64,000 bases of DNA, taken from contig NC_061798.1 of NCBI RefSeq assembly GCF_021462225.1, positions 21,288,820-21,352,819 on the forward strand. The letters run 5' to 3'. Positions 39,201-51,200 of the stretch are shown here, in pieces. Origin of the DNA: Girardinichthys multiradiatus (taxonomy: Eukaryota > Chordata > Actinopteri > Cyprinodontiformes > Goodeidae). Below the pieces are notes generated by a model that saw only the letters and a list, made by a program, of their open reading frames with translations, was not told the origin of the DNA and ran no database searches. The position numbers and the translations under genes were made by a program. Position 1 is the first letter of the stretch. Each line of letters starts with the position of its first letter.

Positions 39201-42200
39201 GGCTGTCTCTTGACTCCTGAAATATGATGTTTGACATTCCAGAAAATCATCAATACACCTCTAACCTTTGAGGGTACTCGAGGGTTCATGGGAGTTTGCC
39301 CAACCGGTCCACATGTGTTTTGTGGACCTGGAGAAGGCATTCGACTGTGTCCTTCAAGGTGCCCTGTGGGGGGTGCTCTAGGAGTATGGAATTGGGGGCC
39401 CTTTATTAGGGGCCATCCGGTCCCTGTATGAGCGGAGCAGGAGTTTGGTCCGCATTGCCGGCACTAAGTTGGACCTGTTCCCGGTGCATGTTGGACTCCG
39501 GCAGGGCTGCCCTTTGTCACCGGTCCTGTTCATAACTTTTATGGACAGGACTTGTAGGCGCAGCCAAGGGCCGGAGGGGGTCTGGTTTGGGGACCAGTGG
39601 ATTTCGTCTCTTCTTTTTGCAAATGACGTAGTCCTGCTGGCCCCATCTAGCCAAGACCTACAGCATGCGCTGTGGCGGTTGGCAGCCGAGTGTTCAGCAG
39701 CTGGTATGAAGATCAGCTCCTCCAGGTCCGAGGCCATGGTTCTTGGCCGGAAAAGGGTGGCTTGCCGTCTTCAGGTTGGAGGGGAGTTCCTGCCTCAAGT
39801 GAAGGAGTTCAAGTATCTTGGGGTCTTGTTCACGAGAGAGGGAAGAATGGAGCGGGAGATTGACAGTCAGATCTGTGCAGCTGCCGCAGTAATGGGGGCG
39901 CTGTGCCGGTCCATTGTGGTGAAGAGAGAGCTGAGCCGAAAAGCGAAGCTCTCGATTTACCGGTCGGTCTACGTTCCTACCCTCACCTATGGCCATGAAC
40001 TTTGGGTCATGACCGAAAGAACGAGATCCCAGATACAAGCTGCTGAAATGAGCTTCCTCCATAGGGTGGCCGGGCACTCCCTTAGAGATAGGGTGAGGAG
40101 CTCGGCCATCCGGGAGGGGCTCGGAGTAGAGCCGCTGCTCCTCCACATCGAGAGGAGCCAGTTGAGGTGGCTCGGGCATCTATACCGGATGCCTCCTGGA
40201 CGCCTTCCTCGGGAGGCATTCCAGGCACGTCCCACCGGGAGGAGGCCCAGGGGACGGCCCAGGACACGCTGGAGGGACTATGTCTCTCGGCTGGCCTGGG
40301 AACGCATTGGGCTCCCCCTGGAGGAGCTGGAGGAGGTGTCTGGGGAGAGGGACGTTTGGGCGTCTCTCCTGAGTCTGCTGCCCCCGCGACCCGGTCCCGG
40401 ATAAAGCGGAAGACGACGAGACCTCTAACTGGGCAGAACGAGCGGCAAACAGAAAATATCCACTAGGTTGCAGTTATGTGGATGAAAATGTTGTTTTTTA
40501 CATGTTTTACAACTACGAAGGGTGGCGCTACAAAGTATTAACGCAAAGGGGCTGAATAATATTGCACGCACCACTTTTCAGTTTTTTATTTGTTAAAAAA
40601 GTTTGACACATCCAATAAATTTCATTTCTCTTCACGATGGTGTCCCACTTGTTGATTCTTCACCAAAAATTAGAATTTTATATCTTTATGTTTGAAGACT
40701 GAAATTTGGCAAGAGGTTGACTAGTTCAAGGGGGCCGAGTACTTTCGCAAGGCACTGTATATAAACGCCCCACAGAACAGCCATCAAACCTGGATCATGC
40801 ACTGCATACTAGTGCAGCATTTCAGACCCAGCAGAAAGAACAGAGTGAGCCATAGAAGGGGTGGTCACATCCAAACAATAAAACTTTACAAATGTGTGCG
40901 GCTGCAGCACAAATGTCACTCATGGGCACCCCTCTAAATAGGGCCAAGGAGGTCGCTATGCCCCTGGTGGAGTGAGCCTTCACACCACGTGCCATTGGGA
41001 AACAATGGCAGAAAATATCCACTGGGTTGCAGTTATGTGGATGAAAATGTTGTTTTTTACATGTTTTACAACTAAGATATGTGGTATGTCATCAACGCCC
41101 AACAGGCTGAACCTTGGACCAAATGAGCTACAGCAGCAGAAGATCACACCAAGTGCTTCTCCTGTCAGTTAAAAGAATACGAAACTGAGGCTATAACTCA
41201 GGCTCACTAAAACCAGGCAATGCTACAAAGTCAATTTGGACCAAAATCTGAGGAATGTTTCTGACACCTTGTTAAAACTATGCCTTTGAACAAGCTGATT
41301 TTCAAAGAGAATCTAAACCAAAAGACCTTTCAGTTGAGGTTTTACCTTCTAGCACAGATACTCTGCATTGTTCCATCAGACTGTGCAAGATGTCTTTGGT
41401 GTCTCTCTGTGAGCTTTTTGGAGACAACCTCTGTCAAAATCAAAATATCCTTTGAGGGGGTTCAATCTTTATAAATAATTTTAAACATGCTCCTTTGTTA
41501 GAAACCCTTGATGGAGAGGTGGATCACTCTCTTCATGTGAATAGAGTGAAATTCAATAAATTCAATAATCATCCATCATAAATTCAAAAAAGTAGGAAGT
41601 CATTAAAAAAGAAAAAAAAGAAAAGCACTATTTCTTTTCCCAGAGTCGATACAACCAGGCAACAGAAATGCTTTCATTTCTTTTCACCCTTTCTAAAGTC
41701 GACTGAAGGTAGATGAGAAAGTATAACTGAAAATCATCTTGTCAAACTCTAATGAATTTAAGGTTAAAGGTTAAGGCTCAATTTGTTTGTTAGAAATATT
41801 CTGCATGCCAGAGTGTCTGTGCTTCTCATGTACCTAATTCCGCTGGAAACTTAAACTCTGAAACAGTGAATGTTTGCCTGTTTTTTTTCTTCTTCCTATC
41901 AAACTTAATTTACATCCAATGAAAGTTGCAGATAGGCATAGATTTATGCAGGTCTTATGTTCACTGTGAAGAGGCAACACAAATAGTCACCTTTCCATCA
42001 CAGAGTACTACGTTTTTATTTCCCAGAGACATCCCTAAACCACAACTAGAAAAACAACACATTTCTCCTAAAACCATTTGGGTCTACATTACAACAGAGT
42101 GGTGTTTGGCTCTAAAAAGGGGATGAATCTCAACAATGTGGCCTTGCTAACAGATATAAGTCCTCATATAATAAATAAAACAAAAGTTTGAGAACTAATA

Positions 42201-45200
42201 TACAAGTCTAACACACAAGAAAACTCAAATGATCTTGATAGAAATATATTTTGTTAACCCCTCTGCAGAACTTATCGACAAAAATGTTACAAAATGTTGG
42301 TGCAAATTAAAAATCACCCGTGTTTCATTGTCTCCTGTTTAAATTCATGCATATCAAAGTAGTTGCAATTATTTTGATGTCAATGGGTCACCTATTATGA
42401 GTCTGGGCTTAATTTCCCAGTAGACACGATTAGTTATTTATTTTAATTCATTCAAAAACCTGGATATGTAGAACAGGCTGTGAGTATTTCCTGCACACCT
42501 CAGATTCAACCCTGCAAAGAAAACAGCTGCTAGGGAGGAGGTTTCTGCTAGAAGCAGCTGTTTCTGCAAGAGAGTCTGGGTGAATGTCAGGGCGAACTCT
42601 GTATGCCCTTCTCTGGCGTCCACACACAACCCAGTAAGGTGCTGGAGGTCTGTACAGAAGAGCGATCTACTTTGTAAAAACTTCTGTGTTCAGTAGAGCA
42701 TGTAAGGAAAAAAGATGCACAACAAACATAAAGTTATGCATATAACTACTGTTCCCTTTCAGTCAATTCACTCAGTACAACACATAAGTATGGGATATCA
42801 CACCCCACGTGTCCTGGCTGAAGCCAGCTCTAATCACACCTCCTAGGCAAATGATGTGATGAAGACAGGTGACAGGCCCCGTCTGCACTATATACCTGTC
42901 CGTCATTGTCGTCATTACTCAGTTCGATACCCTCTATTCACCGAGTCCAGCTGAGCAGCCATGTGTTGTACTTTGTTACTCTCCTTCAGGGAACAGTAGT
43001 TATATGCAGAACTTTATGTTCCCTATCAGTTGATTTACTCAGTACAACACATGAGTATGGGATATACAGTGCCTTGCGAAAGTACTCGGCCCCCTTGAAC
43101 TTTTCAACCTCTTGCCACATTTCAGGCTTCAATCATTAAGATATAAAATTAAAAATTTTTGTGAAGAATCAACAACAAGTGGGACACAATCGTGAAGTGG
43201 CATGACATTTATTGGATGTGTCAAACTTTTTTAACAGATAAAAAACTGTAAAGTGGGGCGTGCAATATTATTCGGCCCCTTTACTTTCAGTGCAGCAAAC
43301 TCATTCCAGAAGTTCAGTGAGGATCTCTGAATGATCCAATGTTGTCCCAAATGACTGATGATGATAAATAGAATCCACCTGTGTGTAATCAAGTCTCCGT
43401 ATAAATGCACCTGCTCTGTGATAGTCTCAGGGTTCTGTTCAAAGCGCAGAGAGCATCATGAAGACCAAGGAACACACCAGGCAGGTCCGAGATACTGTTG
43501 TGGAGAACTTTAAAGCCGGATTTGGATACAAAAAGATTTCCCAAGCTTTAAACATCCCAAGGAGCACAGTGCAAGCAATCATATTGAAATGGAAGGAGTA
43601 TCAGACCACTGCAAATCTACCAAGACCCGGCCATCCCTCTAAACTTTCATCTTGAACAAGGAGAAGACTGATCAGAGATGCAGCCAAGAGGCCCATGATC
43701 ACTCTGGATGAACTGCAGAGATCTACAGCTGAGGTGGGAGAGTCTGTCCATAGGACAACAATCAGTCGTACACTGCACCAATCTGGCCTTTATGGAAGAG
43801 TGGCAAGAAGAAAGCCATTTCTCAAAGATATCCATAAAAAGTCTCGTTTAAAGTTTGCCACAAACCACCTGGGAGACACACCAAACATGTGGAAGAAGGT
43901 GCTCTGGTCAGATGAAACCAAAATCAAACTGTTTGGCCACAATGCAAAAGAAGAAAGCCTGTTGGAGTCTGTAAGAGACCTGAGACTGGGACGGAGATTT
44001 ATCTTCCAACAAGACAATGATCCAAAACATAAAGCCAAATCTACAATGGAATGGTTCACAAATAAACGTATCCAGGTGTTGGAATGGCCAAGTCAAAGTC
44101 CAGACCTGAATCCAATCAAGAATCTGTGGAAAGAGCTGAAGACTGCTGTTCGCGAACGCTCTCCATCCAACCTCACTGAGCTCCAGCTGTTTTGCAAGGA
44201 AGAATGGGCAAGAATTTCAGTCTCTCGATGTGCAAAACTGATAGAGACATACCCCAAGCGACTTGTAGCTGTAATTGCAGCAAAGGGTGGCGCTACAAAG
44301 TATTAACGCAAGGGGGTCGAATAATATTGCACGCCCCACTTTTCAGTTTTATTTGTTAAACAAGTTATACCAACCAATAAATTTCATTCCACTTCATGAT
44401 TGTGTCCCACTTGTTGATTCTTCACAAAAAATTTGAATTTTATATCTTTATGTTTGAAGCCTGAAATGTGGCAAGAGGTTGACTAGTTCAAGGGGGCCGA
44501 GTACTTTCGCAAGGCACTGTATATAAACGCCCCACAGAACAGCCATCAAACCTGGATCATGCACTGCATACTAGTGCAGCACTTCAGACCCAGCAGAAAG
44601 AACAGAGTGAGCCATAGAAGGGGTGGTCACATCCAAACAATAAAACTTTACAAATGTGTGCGGCTGCAGCACAAATGTCACTCATGGGCACCCCTCTAAA
44701 TAGGGCCAAGGAGGTCGCTATGCCCCTGGTGGAGTGAGCCTTCACACCACGTGCCATTGGGAGACCCCTGTTGCTGTAAGCTAGAGAAATAGCCTCCACG
44801 ATCCAGTGGGAGAGTCTTTGTCTGGACAGAGCTTTCCCCCTTGCTGGGTTAGCAGCACATTCAAACAGTTGATCACACAACCTCACAGTCTGAGTACAGT
44901 CAATGTAACTGCGCAGTGCACGTAAAGGACACAGGAAGTGTAACCTTCTTTGTTCCTCACATGCAAAAGGAGGTGGACAAAAACTAGAAAGTTCCATAGT
45001 CATGGAGCTGCAGTCCGAAGGTATAACCTTAGGAAGATAAGCTGCATTAGGTCGCAAGGTGACCTTGGAACCATCAGATGAAAAGTGTACACAGGTAGGA
45101 TTTACAGATAAAGCATGGAGATCTCCAACCCGCTTTGCAGTTGTCAGAGCAACAAGCAGAGCAACCCTATATGAAAGGAACTTTAAATCTACTGACTCCA

Positions 45201-48200
45201 AAGGTTCAAATGGAGGGTAAAAATAGCTTCTAGTACCAATGTGAGATCCCAGGAAGGAAAACTGGGTTTAATCACAGGTCTGAGTCCACTAACCCCCTTT
45301 AATAAGCGTACAGCCAGAGGATGAGCACCTGGTGTGACTCCATTAAAACCAATATGGCAGGCAGAAATGGCAGCCAAGTAGACCTTAATTGTGGAAAAGG
45401 AAAGACCTTTATCCAGCAGTTCCTGCAAAAATGTTAAAACTCCTACCATTGAGCACTGAAATGGAACAATGTGCTTGTCCTCACACCACTGCTCAAAAGC
45501 CTGCCATTTATAAGCATATAAGCCTCTAGTGGAGGATGCTCTTGCATTCTGGATTGGTGCCACCACATCAGGGGGGAAGGCTTTGGCTAATAAGCTGGAC
45601 CTCTCAGCAGGTAAGCATGCAGCCTCCACAGCTCTGGGTGTGGATGAAATATCTCCCCTCCTGCCTGAGTCAAGTCAATTCAAGTTAAGTTTATTTATAT
45701 AGCACTTTTCAGCAACAAGGCACTCAAAGTGCTGTACATTAGGAAAAACATTACAATACAGAAAATCAAACACATCAAATGACACTAATAATCCTTGGGA
45801 GTAATAATAATTAATAATCTTTCTGGGTTTACTGGTAGAAATTGGTTCCAAGCCACTCTTAATAATAATGCATCTTAGGCTAAAAGAAGATGATAATATT
45901 GATAGTCTCATCATTCCACTGAATTCTAACTAGGGAAGCTGAGTCACTGGTACAAAACAGCTTTAATCCACATTTTCAGGTGCTAATAATATATTGGTTT
46001 TCGCTGGTAATCCTTCTGATAAAACAAAAAAAATATATGAAAAAGTAATGAAATCACGCAGTTAGGTGCAGGGCTAAGCAACACACAAGAAGAAAAGATT
46101 TTGCAAGAGTGCGGTGGTTGCAAATAAATAACTGTGATTGTGTGTGCAAGAATTAGACTGCGCCATTGTCCTTGAGGAGAGAGATGGAAGTTTTCTCAAT
46201 CGGCCGCAAAGTCTTATCTGGGTCACAGCTGTTCAGGGGTGTTGGGAAAGATCGCCATGTTTACATAGCATCCAGGAGATATTTTGTCGATAGCCACTTA
46301 GCAGAAGTTGCCAAGGCCATGTTGGGGCACCAGATTTAGAATAACAATAAGTGTTCTGGTTCAAGCAGTTGTGTGGATTTCCAACCACTTTAAGAGTTTT
46401 TACTGTTATCTCTCAATTGTCAATCCAAATATCCAAATTTGGGACTGGGACTTTCCCGCAGTTCTGGGGCGAACAACCTTCTCCGTGATTAAATCCTTTC
46501 ACCTCTGAGTCCAAAAGCTGTTTCCAGGCTATGATTCTGTTCAAGAACCGTATCCAGCTTGCGGCTTAGCTCTCTTAACAATTCAGTCTGAGCATTGATC
46601 GCTCTGCAGATTCCATCCAGCATCGCAAGCAGCTTTGGGATGCTTTGAACTGCTGCCCACGTTTTGCTACTCACTCGATAAGTCAGGTAACCGCGAGCTC
46701 CAAAAAGCAGAAATCCTGTTATAAAAATACAAATATATAAACATCTTCTGCGTCCTCAACCGACATTGTAGTCAAGCACACAATCTTCCGCTGTTGCCAG
46801 GAATCCATTGTGTTTCCAGAGAAGAATGTACCGGCTGGGCAAGAGAGTTCTCCTTTACCCTGTCTTCTCATGGAAATAAATTGATCAATTGCATTGAGAG
46901 ACCAGCTGACCAAATCTATAATTTGCGAGTTTGGAAGACATGTCAACTGAGGCTCTGTGAAAAACACAGACAAAAGCAGATGCAGAAGCAGGCAAGAGGG
47001 AGGTAGAGAAAACGCGTGCATCCTCCACCGAGAGCAGAGCAAGAAAAGTGAGTGAGGAGATACCAGCGAACGGGGAGTTGCCACGGCTCTGCTGCCAGCA
47101 GGCTGATTATCTCGGAATACCATGACTTTGCAGGCCAACGGTGTGCTACTAAAATTAGGGACAGACCCTGTTTGCGCACCCTCTCTAGTGCAGGTAGTAT
47201 AATTTCCACTGGGGGGAATGCATACAGGAGTACATTGGGCCATGGATGGGCCAAGGCATCCACTCCCAGTGGAGCATCCTGATCTGTTATAGAAAAGAAC
47301 AGAGGACAGTGAGTGTTGGCTCTGGTGGCATAAAGATCTACTGCTGCTGTCCCAAACAGACACCATATCTGTGCCACCATGGAGGGGTGAAGCCTCCACT
47401 CTCTCATCCGAGGTCCGCCTCTGGAGAGCAAATCTGCACCAGATTCAGTCGTCCCGGGACATGAGTAGCTCTGATAGACAGATAATGTATGCTGCACCAC
47501 TGCAAGAGGGTGTGTGATAGCTTCAGAAGAGGAAGTGAATGAGTCCCTCCCCGTCTGTTTATGTATGAAATCACAGTGGTGTTGTTTGTCCTGACCAGAA
47601 CATGTTGGTTTAACAGAAATGTTGCACAGCCAGCAGAACCGCTAAGAGCTCCAAGTATTTTATGTGGAGTTTGGATTGTACTGGTGTACAAACCCCCAAT
47701 CTTCGCCACGCCATCGCATAACACCCCCCACCCCCTCAGGGAGGCATCCGTGGATACCACCTTACCAAAGGTTACTCTCCCTATTGGCGACCCACGGCAC
47801 AACAGTCCTGGTTCCCGCCAAGGGCTGAGAGCCGACATACAGGCAGTGGTTATCGTTAGTTTTCTGCTGCGGTGACGCCATGCACACAACCGGTGAGAGC
47901 GGGTTCACCGCTGGAAAGGGCGCATCGTCAGTAGACCAAGTGGTACTACTGCAATCATAGATGCCATCATACCCATCAGTTGTAAGATGGTCTGGAAACG
48001 CAGTTTGTGTCCCAACTGAAACTGAGCGAGGCAGCGGTGAAAAAAGCCAACTCTGTGGTCGGAATGACGTGCCCTGCTTGTAAGGGAGCATATTTCCAGA
48101 CCGAGAAATGAAAATTGCTGACTTGGGATCACAGAGCTTTTCTGAGAGTTTACCAAAAATCCTAAGGCCTGAATGTGTGACAGAACCCAAGACAGCTGCA

Positions 48201-51200
48201 CTGTCGCCTGCTCTCTGGAGCTGGCTATTAAAGCCTAGTCGTCCAGATAATTTGAAATACAGGCGCCTGTTTCTCTGAGAGGTGCTAGCGCTGCCTCTAC
48301 ACATTTTGTAAAGGTGCGAGGCGCTAGAGACAGACCGAAAGGACGTACGAGGTACTCGTAAGCCTTGCCCTCGAAGACGAATCTCAGAAACTGTCTGTGG
48401 TCCGGGTGTATCGCTACGTGAAAGTAAGCGTCTGTCAGGTCGATCATGGCGAACCAATCGCACAGGCTGATAGCACTCAGAAGTATTTGTTCAGAACTCT
48501 CAAGTCCAGGATTGGACGAAGCCCGCCTCCTTTTTACCTGGGCATTTTATATAAAAACCTGGGGGACTCTACCAGAAAACAGATAATGGGTCATCATTCA
48601 GTCTCACAGCAGATTAATCATCCAAACCATGCGACTAAATCACCACAGAATAGTTCACCACACACTAGGTCAACCTTCCATCACAGTCCCCAGAGGTCAT
48701 GATGACCTGAGCAAAGGAGAGGACCAAGCACTCTGGATGATCTAGCGAAGCTGTGCAAAGAGGAATTATCCAAAAGGATCCCTCTGTCTGGTTGCTAATG
48801 AAACATAAAAGGAGAAGACTGCGTTCAGTCCTATTGATAAATGGGTGTTGTACAACGTAATAACAGGAGTGATACCAAGAAGTATTCAGCAACATTTGGT
48901 CTGAGTATTTTTATTTATCCCTTTGTTGGTGAAGACTGAGTTGTTCAGAATATTTGTGTGAAACAAGAAACTGTGAGTCACACAGCAGAGAAGAATGCCT
49001 CAACTAATAAACACCCATCAAAACACCAGCATCAAATGGGATCTTTTCATGTTTGGAGATGAACAGATTCCCATTTAATATATCAGACTCATATCCTTCC
49101 CCACATAATACTTCCCCGGTGCCATGTGACTCGTTAGAGTTACTAGGTCTCAGGTGTGAATAGGGAGCAGGTGTGTTCAATTCGGTCTTTGGAAGTTCAA
49201 CTGTGGTGTAGTCCAGCTTTGGAATGAGGAATTGATAAGAGCGTGAGATTGTTATGGTACAACTGTCACGTACGCCGGTTTTGATATCTTGCAGATGTGA
49301 TGCTATTCTTGTGATTCCCGTAAGAAGAAAACCAGAAACCAGTTGTCTTATCATCATTTTCATATTAGTAAACTTTCTTCTCCCACACAAAAAGTGTGAG
49401 GAGTGTACTCACTTTTTATGAGATACTGTATATATAAATATATAAATGTCTGATATCAGCTTTTTGTGTTTTAGAAATAGCTTCGAACCCGCCACAGTCG
49501 ATCTGCTGAGTATAAACAGCACACAATGTAAAAAGTTTTATAAAGAAACTTGAATTGCGACCTGCACTTCTGAATACGTCTTATTCAGTCAAGGTTTAGA
49601 AAAACTAAGCCTGTGAAGAACCTCGAACTGCTGATCGGGCACAGAAATAGCCGGCTTCTCTCCACCCTTCATCTGTGAAATCTACACCCAGGTCAGGCTC
49701 CCACACAGCTCTTGCTTTAGTCATAAAACACTTGTCAAAAGAAAGGAGAGGACTGTGGATGCTGATGATCCACCAAGACTTTCTTAGGAGGAATGTAGGA
49801 GCAGTTGGGAACAAGAGAGAGCCCACAAGAGCTGAAAACAGCGACAGATGTGGGAAGATAGTCTAATTCTGCCAAAATGCAGCGACAACTACTGTCTTTA
49901 CTTGTAATCTGGTTTGAAAGCATAAAAACAGCTCTTTATTAAACCTTTGTTCATAAAGGTGGCAATGCTCCATTTTTCTTGTGACAGCTTCAACTCCAGA
50001 GGACGAAATGGATCTTAATAAGAAATCTAAAAATGCAAAGCAAATGCAGCTTTAAGTGAGAATTTCAAAGATAGATTTGATGCATATCTGAAATCTACAT
50101 ACAAGCAACTTTTGCATTCAGTTTCTAGGTTTATGTACACAAAATAAATAATAATAATAATAATAACAAAGAATAATTTATATAACTTTATATCAACACC
50201 CAACGGTGGTTGGCAAAATTATTCATATTGAAAATTTCCCTGCTGACTGGAAAGAATACGTTTCTGAAAATCTGAAAATGTCTTTGCTTGGTCTTTTTGA
50301 TGCTTTTGTTAATTAAATAACAGCACCGCTTAAGTTAAAGTTCCCACTCTAATGGTCACCTTGAAATACACTAGTAGACCACTACAAGGTTTAACTTCGC
50401 TTCCATGACCCTTTCAAACAATCCATACTTTTTCAAGCTTTTACCGACTGTCTGAAAGTCAAAATCTTAAAATCCAGAGTGTGAGATAGAGGCATTTTTG
50501 TCTCATCCATGTATCAATCCGACCTTTGTTTGGAAATGGTTGTGTAACTCACTTGAGAGCACATCGCTTGTTTTCTGGCCATTCTGCAACCAGCTCCACG
50601 TGGAAGACATATTTAATAGTTTTTTTTTAATATGGACATTTTGTACCGTCAGCAAAATAAATAAATCATGATATGGACCAATATTTTGCAGCTGAACACT
50701 TCAGGCTGTTTTACCTTGTTTTCTACAGAAGCAGATTGTATTTTTCATCCTCTGATGAGTTAGATTTACAAAAAGACAAACTATGTGCTGTCTTTGTCCC
50801 ACAAATATATACATTCATGTGTGTTTTTGAGTGTGTGGCTCTGCATTCTCACCTCAGGGATGGGATCTGACAGCAGGGTGTACAACTTCTCATGAGCGCT
50901 GTCTCGGACTCCACACCAGCGCGCCGGTTCAAAGTTCTGCCAGATCCGGCCCAGGCAGATCGCCACCCACTGTCGGAGCAACGGGTGGGGGTCTGAGAGC
51001 TGCTCCAGACAGTTGGCGATCAGGTTGCCCTGCAGACAGGCCTCCTGGTGGGCAGAAAAGCGGGGGAAGGCTGTAAGAAACCTGAAGTTGTTTAGAAGTT
51101 TGGTTGAGCTTTTAGAAGGTAAATAGAAGAATATTTCCAGTCAATAGTAGATTGAGGTTTTCTGACCGTGATTACGGCTACTCATGGCTAAAACTGATCT

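Larger units (their letters stand above)
42733..48540 (-). mobile_element. DIRS-like tyrosine-recombinase retrotransposon, degenerate, with two nested insertions
   Basis: Minus-strand order is reverse transcriptase (48540-47905), RNase H and following domain (47890-47049), then tyrosine recombinase (45670-44584) and terminal repeats (43066-42733). At the 3' end, GTTATGCATATAACTACTGTTCCCT (42733 on; 25 bp) recurs inverted at 42988-43012 and again directly after it, the inverted/internal-complementary repeats expected for DIRS. It is interrupted by a Tc1-like element at 43067-44519 and a 1378 bp insertion at 45671-47048. No gag part is recognisable. Confidence 0.85.
36344..50852 (-). other. rptor intron e-f
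   Basis: A 14.5 kb intron, the longest in the window. It holds the second G-rich repeat, a LINE fragment, a 66 bp-flanked insertion, a DIRS-like element with two nested insertions and a Tc1 fossil (48705-48900). I recognise nothing in 36350-37210, 37740-39260, 41075-42730 or 48905-50852, except a short (AAT)n run at about 50143-50165. Confidence 0.8.

Noticed and set aside
49004..49390. 128-codon minus-strand open frame with a weakly hydrophobic start ([14 protein letters not shown])
   Set aside because: The start could pass as a signal peptide, but no cysteine pattern, domain or neighbouring exon supports a secreted protein, and it lies in the repeat-rich intron e-f.
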